From Parus major (Eukaryota > Chordata > Aves > Passeriformes > Paridae): 64,000 nt of DNA. Location of the stretch: NCBI RefSeq assembly GCF_001522545.3, contig NC_031770.1, positions 26,193,134-26,257,133 on the forward strand, given 5' to 3'. The position numbers and the translations under genes were made by a program. Positions 44,097 to 57,968 of this stretch are shown here, in pieces. Under the pieces are notes generated by a model. The model was not told the DNA's origin and made no database searches. It saw nothing but the letters and a program-made list of their open reading frames with translations. How positions within the stretch are numbered: position 1 is the first letter of the stretch; every line of letters starts with the position of its first letter.

Positions 44097-45322
44097 GTGG
44101 GTAGCTTTTTTTTCCCCCCTTCTTTTCTTTTATTTTTTTTAAGCTAGTGTTCAGGGGTTTTGACTGTACCAATTTGGAAATGTTTGTATCAAAAGTGCTT
44201 CCAGCCTAAGGGTTTCCTTTTACCAAACAGAACAAAAGTATTAGTCTCCTGATGAGCTGGCCTTATCTGTGCCTTAGCTCACTTTGTTAACCAGGGTCAA
44301 GCCTTTTGAAACAAAATGTCAATGTTCTATAGGATATGGCTGATGAAGACACACATACAGTTGCATACATACTGTTCAACAAAATTGCTTGTGGTCAAGT
44401 GGGAGTGAAATGTCAGGAATAATGCTCTGGGGTTGATTCACTTTCTTGATAATTGCCAATTCAAGTTTACTTATTTCACAGAACATTGTGAGAACTTGTT
44501 TTTCCTCAGTGGGTGTGTTCAGCGCTGAAGGAATCACAACTGAAGCATTTCCACTCAGATATGACAGGGCTTAGACAGCTGCCCAAAATACAGTATAAAC
44601 ATCAGAGATGTAACTTACCAGACACCTTCCTATAGCAGGGAATTGATGAGGGTGAAAGGGGCATTGCTTTGTTTACAGGGCTTATAAGCTTTTCTTTCCA
44701 CACTATTTTGCACCATGGACTCAAAGAGGTGGACTGAAATATGACTCTGTTTCAGAAGTACACTCTTCCTTCCTTGATATTACAGGAACTTCACATGCAG
44801 GGGAACAGGACTGAAGCAGTTCTTTTGTTTTCTAATCCTTTCTCTGAAGGTTATCCTGGCTCCAAGCCAGAACGACCTAAAACAGAATATAGGGCCTGAA
44901 CTGTAAACAATAGTAGTAGTTAAAAACAACAACTTGAAAGAAGCTGGAATGGTAACTTTGGATTGTATACAAAGTCCATCACACTCAAATCTCACTACCA
45001 GAAGTGAGAGATAAAAGTGGGAAATAAATTTCTGTTTTACATCAACTTCCTTCCTTGTTTAGTTTTTGAGATCATACTAATAGGTACTCATTAAGATACT
45101 TAACTAACAAACAGAACCTTCTACCTTCTGTTTCAAATTTGAAGAATACCAGAGCTATATATATCTAAACTTACGGTATTTTACTTCTTGTTTTATAAAT
45201 TGCGGCTTCATTTAGGCAAGTACGTAACTGTCTTTCTATTTTCAATGCTGTCAAACTCATATGAAACCCTGCATTTATGGCATCTGTTGTTCATACATAA
45301 AGAGAATTTTTCTTTGGCTTAG
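44097..45322 (+). other. PRKCE: PRKCE intron inside the glycine-rich loop (1,226 bp)
   Basis: Starts GTGGGTAG followed by a T/C-rich stretch and ends TCTTTGGCTTAG. It interrupts the GxGxxGxV motif just before the Val. No repeats or RNA genes recognised. Confidence 0.9.
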
Positions 45323-45589
<267 letters not shown>

Positions 45590-48500
45590 TGAAAATATTT
45601 CTGGCAAGTTTTTGGCATTTCAGTGGTATTGTATAAGAGTACTGGCTGCTGTTAAAAAGCATAACTGCTACTACCTTGTAAGTACCAGGAGATGGCAGTA
45701 AATGAGTTAAAAAAATTTTAAAACCCACATGCATAAAATATACAAAAATGGCACCTACTGAGATGCCTTTTTCTTTGGTAAATTAATAGGGTGTATCATT
45801 TGTTGAAATAAGTACAAATATTTTTAACATCCAGCGTGCAATGCTGTGTAGAATTGTAGAAAAGCTGTGACTAGAAGATCTTTGTGCACAATTGTCAGGA
45901 AAGATAAATAGAACAATGGGAAAGCCATAGGAAAATGGCTAGTATGATCAAGATTATAGTGGTTTGATTATGGAAACAACAAGCAATTAAAAGGTTTATT
46001 CAGTTCTTAAAATAGTGTTAGTTCTTAAAATGTGCTAGCATTTTGTATGCTTGAAGTTGACACAAAGCAGTGGCCCAGGAAGGCGTCCTGTCTGTGGAGG
46101 GTGTTTCACATTCAGACTTGTGCTATATGTATGAACATACTCTTAAAATGTTTTAACGTATGATTTTAAAATTTATAACTAGAATCAAGCGTGCCATTTA
46201 AGATGAAAGAGATGATTAAAAGATTGTAGTGGGGTGAGGTATAAACTTTGTGAATGGAAAGGGACCTTTAGGATGGAGTGCACTCCTTGGAGTGTAAATA
46301 AATGTAACAGCAACCTGATGTGAATCATGTGTCAGAACATTGGTGAAGATCAGTTGTACATTCTTAATTTTAAAAAATATAATCAATTAATTAATTAAGT
46401 AAATTATTACAGAAGATTCTTCTGCTACTCCTCTGATTTCCTGTAGATTGATTTCCTTTTGTATTTTTGGTCTGCTCTTCCCTCTTTTTTACCATGTTTT
46501 CTGTCTTCCTCCCTGCTATCCAAAGCAATTCATTGAAGATACTCAGAAGTTCTTCTCTCTGCCTTCTCTCTTCCCAGATCTCTTAACAGAAAGTGTAGTT
46601 TGTGGCTCTTCTTGAGCTCAGAGAAACTCATACTAAAGTGTTTTATAGTTACAAGTCTTACACTAGTGTGTCTTATCAAACATTCAAAACTATACCTAGT
46701 GATACATTATCAAATTAAAAATCCATAGTTGAAAAATTGAAGGGTTTTCTTGAGCATCTCCTAGGAATAATTTATACAAAGAATTCTTTTTAAAGGAAAA
46801 AAAATACCAAACACCAAAATATATGAAAAGCAAAAGCAGTACATCTGTTAAAAGTACTCATATATGAATGGCAACAAATGAAAATATAACAAGTAAATTA
46901 GTTGCTGAATGATTTTTCTTCAGGTTCAGTAGAAAACAGGTAGAAAAACAGACTCAAACAAACATGTGGTTAAAATAGCTTCATTGAGACAAAGACTGTG
47001 GTACAATAAGTTTTAAGTGTGTTTCACAGAAGTAGATCATTACTTACGCTGCTATTGTGTGCCATACATGGCATGGCGGCTGTACTTTGTAGAACTGGTC
47101 CCTGAAGTGATCATGTTGGAATTGAATTTTACATTTCAAGTAGAGCATATTTGTCATATACACCCTGACTTCATGGAAGATTGACTCAGTATGCATTGTC
47201 AGAGCATTCAGAAATTGTCTTTATGTAATGAGATTACTTGCTTTGTTCCTCTTCCACAAATATGCAGATGTAGAAGTTTGACTTTCTATGCTGCCGTGTT
47301 TTCCTTCAGTAATCAGCTGAAGACACTGCAGAAAAATTGCCTAATATGCTTTTTACAGTAAATACATTTCAGTATTATTTATTTTTTACATGGACCAGAA
47401 TTTTCATTAGTGTCACTTACTAAATGAATCTATTATTATCACAACAAGTAAGGGATAATATTTTAAATTACTTTGGAATTCAGAAACTGTGCCAAGTAGT
47501 GCCTAACAGCAACATATGTTATACACTAGAGTAGTTTTAGCCCTATATATATTATTTGTCTTAATAATTCTATCTAGCTTCCTTACTTTAAAAAAAATAT
47601 TCTTGGGACTGTTATTTCTCATTTTCCTGCTTAATATGGTATCAAACTTTGATCAAACCAATTTGCTTTAAGTCCATCAAAAAATGAGCCACCACTGCCC
47701 CCTGCCCCATCAATATTTCAGATCTATTAAAAACATTTATATTCAAGTATTGTATTTCAGGAATAGTTTAGAAATCTTTTTCAGTGATCTGGAAGTTGAG
47801 AAACTTCCAAAGCTTGGGATAGAGTGTGCAAAGCTGATATAGGATGTTTTGTCTGCAGTAGTTTGAGGAATGAGCTCCACAACCCAGTTGTACATATCAG
47901 AAGGAAGGTAAAATCTACAGGCAGGGCCTCAGCAGATCTGGATTTTTATGTGGAAGGAGCTTAACTCTCTTAGTGAAGTGTATCTTGTAAAACTGTGTCA
48001 CCCTTGGTTAGTATTTTTCAACACACTTACACTATGGAAGTATTTCTCTTCTTGTTTTGCCAGGGTATGGTCATTGTGTCTGTCAACATATTCTGAGGTT
48101 TGAGTTGTGTTTTTCCTGTGGTCTGTCAGTAGGAATATGAATGATGAATGCTGCATTTTGTATTTGGCACTCCCATGGCAAAACCTGCCCAAGCCCTAGC
48201 ATACAGGGTACTGCATTTTTGTAATAACTGACTTTTGCTGATCATCATCTTTGGTTTATTCAGGAATTCATTGTGTAGGTATTGTTTTCTTAATAAAGGT
48301 ATTGAGAAAAAATAGGGCATTTTCAAGGTTAAATTTTGTTTCCACTCTTCCTCACTATCTTCTATTTTTCTGTGTATTGGTCCCTTGATATTTCAGTAAG
48401 GGGTATCTTACCTGACAGTAATCTGACCCTGCCCAGTTCCCCTCTTCAGTGTCCTCTTCCCTCCCAGCTCATGCCCTCCTTCAGGGGTCAACTATGGAAC

Positions 48501-51500
48501 AGTATCACCATGAGGTTTTATTGATAATGCTTTAGTCAAGTGGCTGATAAAGGGGATTTAAATGTTTCTAGACATGTTTTCTCTGAAGACATCCTTGTCT
48601 TGGAATTCAGTCGGATTTTTCTGAACTGTGAGAATTAAAGTGCCTTTTATAGAAAGGTCTAGAAAATATAAGTAGCTCTACTTGATTCCTCCTACACCCC
48701 TGTCAGCTTCCTTCATAAGTACTTAAAATTTTCTAGCTCTCTACCCTATGAGATGCGTACACATGTATGTGCACACCCTATAATTTATAATTAATTATTC
48801 TAATAAATACTTAAGAAATAAAGTGGGGATTAAATTATTTAAGGCAGTGAAAGCTTTATTATGATAATTCAGTATAAAATTAGAAGACTAGAGAGCTTCT
48901 GCTTTTAACATCTGCCATTTGATTTTTTATCCAACTTCATAAAATCAGATAAATTTGAAAATAGTGCTTACCTTCTTTTTCCATAACACTATGTTAAACA
49001 GATGTAGTAGAGAGTATTTTTAGTGCGCAAAAATGCTCCTGTTGAATGATAGAGTTGCAGAACTTGTAAAGGACCCTTAGTCACCATTATAGCTATATTC
49101 TCTTAGAGGAAACAAATAGTTAAGTAAAGGGTAGAGAAAGGGTAGAGTCAGTTACTACAGATAAATAGACTTATGCTACCCATAAAGACATTACTCTTCC
49201 TTACAGTGTTAAAATCAGTGTTTCTACCCATAGCATAGCTCCTGGGCTGACCTGCAAGGCCATTCACTTCTTTCCTGTGTTCTGGTGTTGTAAGGAAGAG
49301 ATCAGCCATGTGACATGGCTGGAGGACATCCAGGAGAGGCTGTAGTGACCCTAGTGCGACTGTGTTGATCCCTTAACTGGTACATGCTACCTAGTGGCTT
49401 ACTGCTGCTTTATCTTATATTGTGAGTTCTGTGGTTCAGCTGTTATTCCTTTCTGCTGTTTGCACTGTACCTAGCACACTCTGAGTAATGCTAGAAGTCT
49501 GGTGTTTATAAACCTGAAATTCAGGGAGTTTTATTTCATCTCAGCTGTCATGATGTCCCTTTGTTACTCTGAAAAATCCCTGAACCTTTTTCTGCATCAG
49601 ACCCTTCTAAAAACCAAGAGTAATTAGTCTTCCTTCCACTATGGTTTGCATTTAGATATTTCCAAAAAGGGTCTGCAAGTCCAGTGGAAAAGTGTAAAAT
49701 GGAGTTCCATTTTTAAAGTGATTTCTTTTGTACACTTCTTTTGTAAGAAAGTATAAAACACAAAAGGGAAGGAGAATCATGATGCTTACGATTTTTTAAG
49801 TCATGTTTTCTAAGTTAATTTAGGAAGAATCCCTGTAATATGTGACCAAAACTGTCATTGGTAAGGTTAAATAAAGCCTTATTTCTTTTATGTGTATTTG
49901 TACAAAAAAAAATTAAATGTCTTCTGCCATTACAGCTCAGATGAGTGTCATTTATGATATACAGTGCAAATTAACCTAACTGATTTGCCACTGTTACATT
50001 CATCTGGGACTAATCAGAGCTTATAATCTATTTTATCTGGTATTCTTGTACTTCTGTTGCTAAGCAGCTAAAGCCATTATACAATATTGCTATATGGGTG
50101 TAATCAGTTTAACACAAGTTTGCATTGCCTTTTATTACTGATTAGTGTCAAATGAGAACTTTTTAGGGCCCAATTCTGTTCATTATTATCCCTGCTTCAG
50201 TGGATTTGTACGCGTGAGACAAAAGACTAAATTAACCCCTGTATGTTTAGCTATTTTAATGCTAAAATATTTTAATAAAATTTAAATATAAAATTATCGA
50301 CAGGTTTCTTAAAGATAAGTGTTAACTATGGTAAAAAGGTAGACTAAAATTGTAGGTCAGCATAGAGTGATGTTATTTATACTGTTTCTATTATGGTACC
50401 TTTTTATATACATTTATACACATTTATATTCAAACCTAATTTAAATATTTTACTTACCTGTGTTGCTATATATGCACATACACAGAATATGTACAATAGT
50501 AGGTATTTTTGAATTCCCAAATCCTGGTTTATACAGGAAGTTCATATCATAAGAAATTCAAATATACTGATTTTGACATTTTCTTCAGAGTATTTCCTGG
50601 GGCATGAGAAGTTAGAATAGTATCTTGTGAGGTTTCATGTATCATACGGTTAAGAAGTTATTCAAATATACAAAATTTTGGCAGAATAAGGTTTTTCAGA
50701 AATTCGTATAAGTGCATATGTTAAATTTAGCTTTCCTGATGACTGCTACCCAGAGTGAAAGCACGATCACTGCATTGTCTGAAAGTAGACACTATGGTCA
50801 AAAATAGTTGGAACAGTGAGGCTGATGGTTAAATACTGTAATCATTGTCTCTCTCACACACACAAGCCCCTGTTTCCAGCATGATGACCCCATTTTGGGA
50901 TACTTGCTATTATGCAGCTCAGTTATTGCTAGCTGCTCTTGAAAGATTATTAAAGCCTGGTTAGCTCACTGAAGATTCATTGTTCACATTAGTTCCTTTA
51001 GTGTTAAACTTCAAGTCAGGCTAGCAGTGCAGCCAGGCTCATCAAGGGCCCGCAGGAGAAATTACTGTCCAGCATCAATCAGAAGAGTCTAAATGCTCCT
51101 CTTTCAGACAGGAAGGACTTTTCTTTTGTGATGCAGCACCCAAACTGAACAGGACTCTTTCACACCCTCTCAAAGCTAGGTCTTGTTCCTAGTTTGCATG
51201 TATACAAGTGAGTGCTGCAGCTGCAGCTCCATGGATTGCTTTGCTGTAACCAGCTGAGGCCTCGGCAATCCCGGGAATAGTCCCGAGTCAGTGTCTGTGG
51301 CCAGAACTCACTGCAACTGCCGTCATGAAATAGGTGAGGGCAAGCTGGAGTTTCTGCTGATTGTTTTTTGTAACCTTGAGCCTCATGCCTGCATGTTAGG
51401 GCTTTAGAGTTAACTATGTCAGTAGTTCACTGTGTTAAAGACGTCTTAGTGCAGCCAAGCATAAAATTCAAAGTCAGGATTTTAATCCTGATCTGATCAT

Positions 51501-54500
51501 GTGCAGACAGGAGGTGTTTAGGATAACAGGTAGAGCTAAGGACCTTTAAGGTACTGTTTTCATATCTCTTGGACAGAATAGCTGAAATTACATATTAAAC
51601 CCTTCTGATCTTGGGAAAAATGTGTTTATCCAGTTGAGGCATGTTTAAGGGGAGAAATTTTCAGAGTACCTACCCAGATGCTTTGCCAGTAAGTTTCCAG
51701 GCAAGTCTGTCTTGTACACTATCTTTTAGCAGAGATTAGAGAAGACAGGAGTGCTGTCATCCAAACAGGGTGAAGAGGGTAGCAAACTTTCAAACTGGAG
51801 TAGTCCACTCACTTACTGATTCCACAGAATCTCTGTATGATCTTGTGCTATGGCTGTGTTAACATCATTCTGGTTGGTTCCTGATCTGGCATTCTTAATC
51901 TTACAGCTCTTATGGAAACACAGTACTGTTCCCATAAAGCAGGATAATTTAATATTGCTGCTTTAAATGAAATCCTGTGTGTTAAAGCTGTATTGTGGCT
52001 TTCAGTTTAGTTTTGTCTTGGGGGAGTGGGAAGGATAAAGGTAATATGACTTGTGGCAACATTGCTTGGAAGGAATGTGCCTAACTGGTTTGTAACAGGA
52101 TCTGTCATTCTGCAGACATGTCCTGTGACCTTCTTTCTGTCCTTCCTCTGCACCTACATCCTGAGACCATCCTCTCAACTGTTGTAGGTTCCCTCATTTG
52201 GACAAAAGAGACCTGAGTACATGACCCACTGGTCCCTTGTCCTAGCACCCTTTGTGCTTTTACTTGTATTTAATGGCCATAAAACACTATTCACAATTTG
52301 CCTCTAATGGGCTCAGGATAAAAATAAATTTGCAACAATAAAACCTATCTTGAAAATAAGTGAAAGTGTAATGCTCACATGGGTAGCTTTTGGGATGCCT
52401 ATTTATGCCAGCTGTTTTAAATGCTATTTGAAGAAAGCCCATGACACACAAGAGATCGTGGAGAAACATTTTACACAGTGTTTGTTAGGTGTTGGTCTTA
52501 CAAGTAAACAACTAACACACCCCAAAGGAAGAGTCAGGAAAAAGGAAACTGCATATAAAAATTTGATTCTTCTGCAGCCTCTTTTCTAAATGCAGGAAAT
52601 GATTCTCTTTGGAATTCATTTGGGCACTTTAATATGACTCTTTTTTTGGTAACAACAGTAAGTTTAGTAAATTATAATTGTACACAAGAGAATTTCACCA
52701 TGAGAATGAAATGGAATTTACAAAACATTTGAGTCTGCAACTTCTGTAAAATTTTCATTGCTTTTTGGGAATCTACACGGAGTAATTTTGGCATAATATG
52801 TCCTCTGCTTTATACACCACATATGGGCCAAACCTGGCTAGGGTACAGTATAAAGTGTGCTTTATCTCCTCAAAACCACACCATCGGATTCTTTTTTCAC
52901 TGTTCATGCCATTTGTCTTATTTGTGGATGAGTAGTTTTAGCAAAACAAAACATGGATTTTGAATGCAGGGTTTATTCTTGCATAGTTACTGTGGGCTGT
53001 GTAAGAGTGGCAATGCCCAGTCCACAGTCTCATACATACATACAGGAAACATGTAGGGAATGTCTGCGTTCCCACATAAGTGGAGCCCAAGACCATTCTG
53101 TAAGCTGAGTATTCAGCACACGATTCTATCTCCTTAAAGTTATGACAAAGGTGATGTATAACATCAACTCAGCCTTTAAGAGAAATGTCTCTCTGGAGGA
53201 GCATGAGTGGTGTGTCACTTGTGGGCCTGTCAGGCCACAGTCCATTCGCCAAGGCTGAAATACTGTATGGAGCGTATATACAACTTCCACAAATAGTAAG
53301 AATGGAATTTATATAAATATAAATGTATACAATATGTACAGGTAAATTATATCTCATCATTAAGCCTTTGTGTTCTCTTCCAGTAACTGATCAGTCTTTT
53401 TATAAAAATAATTGTTCAGAACTGAGAAAACCTGAATAATAAAGACTCCTTCCAAGTCTTGGCTCTGCTTACATATGTGCTTACACAGTTTGTAGCAATG
53501 CAAAGAGTGTTTATGGAAGGCATTCTGAAGGTTAACATACAAACTTGACTACTTTAATAGTGTATAGGATAATACCAGCTAGGAGTAAATCTGCATATTT
53601 CCATAATCTAAGTTGTGACCTAGAGAGATCATCCCATGTTATCCTTAATACAGCCAGTTGCAACTCTTACAGGGTATGAGCACCTTGCCAAGCTTGTAAG
53701 AAGGGAAATTGTCCTTTTAGGAATTTAACTTTCCATTCAGCCTATAGAAGGATGAAGGGGAACCATTTCATAAGCTTCTATAAATAAGTTTTTCCAAGGA
53801 GATTCATAAAAGCACACTAAATCACTAACTTGGAATACTCTTACTGGTAGGTAGTTTCTTGAAAAGTCTGTGGTGGTACTTATTTCTATTTTCTGTTTTC
53901 AGAAACCCAATATTAAAATCGCACAGAATTCTGATACTTAAAACTTCTTCCTGAGAAAAAACTATGCCCTGAAAATAAAACACACTATTTTATTCTATGC
54001 TGCTTTACTCATTTCAGAGGGTTTAAGATGGCTTAAATGATAGCAGAATTTTGGACAGTGTTTGCTGTTGTCTGACTAATTTATACTTGTGAATTGCCAG
54101 GGTTTTAAACTGTGTGAAGAATGTGCTTTGCCAAAAATTAATCAAGTTTTGGAAACAGGAAAGTATGGAAAATAAAGCAGGTACAATTAATGCTTTTAAA
54201 GGTCACTTTTGCATTTATAGAACTGCAGAAATTCAGACAGTGAAGAGAGGCGTATCAATAATGATTTTCAATAGGCATTATAAAAACCTGGCTCAGGTAA
54301 CTCATGTTTATCATAAGAACCAAATAAGGTAGTATGTGGGGCTTACACAGATCAATGGATATTCAGAAAGACCTTCATTTTGAGGAGGGGTTCTGAAAAC
54401 ATGTTGAACAAGGGATGTTATACCTAGACTAGGGGGGATTTTGCATATATTTATAGGTTTTCATTGATTCTGTGTGCTCATTGATTTTTTGCTTGAAATG

Positions 54501-55492
54501 TGAATTTTAAACCTCTTGCTTGGTTCTTTTCATCCCCTTTTGAGAACTGTTTTGTAAAAAAGGCCAAAGAAAAGACAAAACCAAATTCTGTTCTTTTGAA
54601 GTTCTGCATTACACATATGAGCAGAGATACCAACAGCACATCTGGCCCAGTCTCTAACAGTGCCAAAGCAGATTTCCAGGAAGAATGTAAAGCTTATCAT
54701 GACATTTTTGCAGAATACTATTCCAATATCCCAGTGAGATAGAAGACTTGGGCATTTCCTGAACAGAAGATGGCAGGTTTGCATGTAATCAGATGGCACT
54801 TTGCACATAATATTTCTGTGGTAGGTGTTAAAAATAACAAGCTATTTGGAAGCGTAACTGTTGGTGAATGTTGCATTTTGCTCACCCACGTGGAGTGGAG
54901 AAATCCTCTTAATACCTCATCTGCAAACAGGCAGTCCTATAACTCGCTATAAGTATTTACACCTTTACTTTTAAGTGATATTTTTGAAGGTATTGCCTAT
55001 GCTATTAAAAATCTCAGAACTAAGGTAGCTGCACTGTGTTTCCATCATTTTCTAAAGTAGTGAAATAATGTGTCTGAGCACCTGACAATACCAGCTATAA
55101 TACTGAGTGAGGTTTGTCAGATAGAAGAAACTCAGGATTCCCTGCAGGTATTTCAATATGCATGTCCATAATGTTTTGTTATCCATACATTACATAGAAG
55201 AAGTATTCCGTATTGTAATGCAGGTAAACAGTACGTAGTAAATTTGATAGAACACTTCTCAAGTTGCTTTTTCCATTGCTGAGAGGAAAGGTACTGAAAG
55301 AGAGAAGTGTTACACTATCTTGTGCTTTCCAATCAGGAAAGTAAGCAGTGAACCACAGCTGGCAGTGCCATGCCTGAGCCAAAAGGGCATTATGCATAAT
55401 GCATTAGACTTAATTAAGAAGCATGCCAAAGGATGATGCCATCCTCTTTCAAATTTTCAGTCTGCAGTGTTTGTTGAATTTCTGAAGTAGAA

Positions 55493-55551
55493 ATCACAGT
55501 ATCACAGAATTGACTGAGTTGGAAGGGACCCACAAGGATCATCAAGTCCAA
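55493..55551 (-). mobile_element. CR1 LINE 3'-terminal fragment, minus strand
   Basis: ATCACAGAATTGACTGAGTT, then GGAAGGGACCCACAAGGATC and ATCAAGTCCA, is the reverse complement of the CR1 3' terminus. Only about 60 bp remain. Confidence 0.85.
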
Positions 55552-57882
55552 ATGAAATAAAGCTATTTTAAAAATTAATTCAGCCACTTTTTTATAGATT
55601 GACGTGGGCATTTATTAAAAAAAAATATTGGGTGGACACCTTTCAAAAGGGAAAATAAATTGTTTGGTATGTTGATGAATATAATGCATGATTTATTGAA
55701 GAACCCATACATCAGGGTACAAGTTTTAAAAGAGAAGTTAATTAGGTTATTTGGGCATACAAGAAATCTCTCTTGTATATTTAGGCAATCAGAGAGTAAA
55801 AATAAAATAAAGTTTGGCCAGGAAAAGCATCTGTCTTCAGGATGTTAAAATTCTGTATAGCTCTGTGATGTAATTAGCTCCTGGTAATTGCACTGAGATG
55901 TGAGAAGCTTGGTGGTCATGTTCCTGAAGTCTCACCCATTCAGTCTTGTGCCATACGTTCTCATGCTTGCAGTATTCAAGAACAAGTCCTTTAAGGGCAA
56001 CTGCTGTATTACAACAGCAATAGGAAAGGAAGCTTTCAAAGCATTTCTAGCATAATGAGAAAGGGGAAGATCATGTCTAATGAGATTTCTGGATCAGAAA
56101 AGAGGGAATTTTAGATAGGAATCTGAATTTAAAGAGGCTTAAACTCACCAAACTTCTGAACTTTTGGAAATTTGCCATGAATCTGTGGGAAAAGTTAGGA
56201 AATAATTGTTTCTGGGTGATATGCCTGAGGAGATTAACTGCTTTCTACAGTGCTCTTCAATGTGGTATTATTATATAAAACACTCAAAGTCGTTCAAATA
56301 TCCCTTAGGTTAACATGTAATCTCAACCACATGTGTAACCCAATATCTGAATATTGTTTCCCTCTGCTTTTTAACTGGATTTACACTGATGATTTGGGTC
56401 TAAGAAGCCACAGGCAGCTCCCCAGAATCTAAATATCACCAAGTTCAGGATTTGATAGCCAATGCAGATTTCATTAAAATTCACTAACCATTATCTGATT
56501 GCACAGTTGCCATCATTCAACGCTGTAAATAGCGTTGACAGAAAAGGAGTATATTTACTGGCCTTGTACAGAGAAAACTAATGTTTTATCCATTAGTAGT
56601 GTGTTGTTTTTAAAGTTGTTTACATTCTTCAAGGAAATGCAGAAACTACTGCTTGAAGAGGTTAGAGGACATATGAGTTTATGGGTTTTTTTTAAAAATG
56701 TTCTTGAAACAAATGCTAAATTAAATTATTCAAGTAATAGCAGAGAGAACATAATGTCTTGGCAAGCTGAATTTGCTCTGTTACATTAGAATAAAGAAAT
56801 CTAAACTCTGAGGGGAAAAAGAGGTTGTCAGATCTTATCATGATACAATGAAGAATTACATAATTTTTTTGGTCCTACCCATAAGTTTTGCTTGCAAGTT
56901 ACTGCCTTTGTCAAGTTACTGATGGTCTCAGAAAGATAAGCAGAGTACAAATAAAATTATTGGATAGTTGAAGTAGAATGATTAAAAGGTTAAAAACATG
57001 ATAATCTGTTGAGAGAAAAATCTGTTTTTAAATTATTTTTGCTTTGCCTTCTTTTTCTCTGTAAGAATAGATGTCTGTTAATTTAAAAAACAGTACTTCA
57101 TGACCATTCCTTAAAGATCTCCTTTGAATGTATGAATTGTGGATCCTTGTCCCATAGAAACCTTAGGTTATAAACTTCAAAGGAATCTTATGAAGCCTCG
57201 TGGTGAAAGTAGGTGAAATTTTCAAAAAGTCTTTCTCTCCCCTGTGGAACTAAAGACATGGGAAATTGTGTCAGTGGAACTGAAGTTTGCTTTGAAATGC
57301 TGGGTTAGCACAACCACAAAGTACTGAATGGGAAGGTTCAAATCACTGCTGCTATATTTACTGAATCACAAAGGCTAAGTTCGTGCAAATTGTTCCCACT
57401 GCTCTTTTGTTCCTAATTCCAGAAAACATTTTTTAATGATTAATATACTTTTTCTTAGAATGAAATATTACACTGGGCCTTGGTTACAGCATGTTATATT
57501 CCCTGGACATGTTTTAGTCCAGGAATAGTTGAAGAAACGTAATGTAAAACCGGTGGGTCAATTACAAACTATGAGTTCAAGATTTTGTAATCATGTAAAG
57601 AAAAATGTATCCTACTGGTGTTCTTGTTCTCCTAAAACATGAGGTTTCTTTTTAAATCTAGTCAGTTATCAGGCACTAGTTGCATCATTCAGTTCAGTTC
57701 TTGTGGCCCCTGTGTGGGTTTTGATCCTGAACTAAGACAAAGACTTTGCCCTCTCTTTTTCTTCAAGTAACCCCACAACTGCAATAAAAGTAAGATGAAT
57801 ACATTGAAAGTTACTGCATTGGGGTGGGGGTATTATTTATTTTTAAAATAATTATATGAACCCTTGACATAATTTTTTTAAT

Positions 57883-57968
57883 TGAGCAACCTGCTCTAGT
57901 GGGACCTGTCCCTGCTCATGGAACAGGGATCAGAACTAGATGATCTTTAAAGTCCTTCTAGTCCATTT
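57883..57968 (+). mobile_element. CR1 LINE 3'-end fragment, plus strand
   Basis: GAGCAACCTGCTCTAGTGGG, then 'cctgtccctgctcatgg', AACTAGATGATCTTTAAAG and TCCTTCTAGTCC is a typical CR1 3' end; the octamer tail has decayed into T-rich sequence. Confidence 0.85.

Noticed and set aside
44097..44147. Extension of the V3/kinase exon past 44096
   Set aside because: The frame continues only into T/C-rich intron and stops; the GTGGGT donor and exact continuation at 45323 define the exon end.
54500..54742. 80-codon open frame with Lys-rich middle
   Set aside because: Intronic, no match to any family I know, no flanking splice signals in matching phase that I could support.
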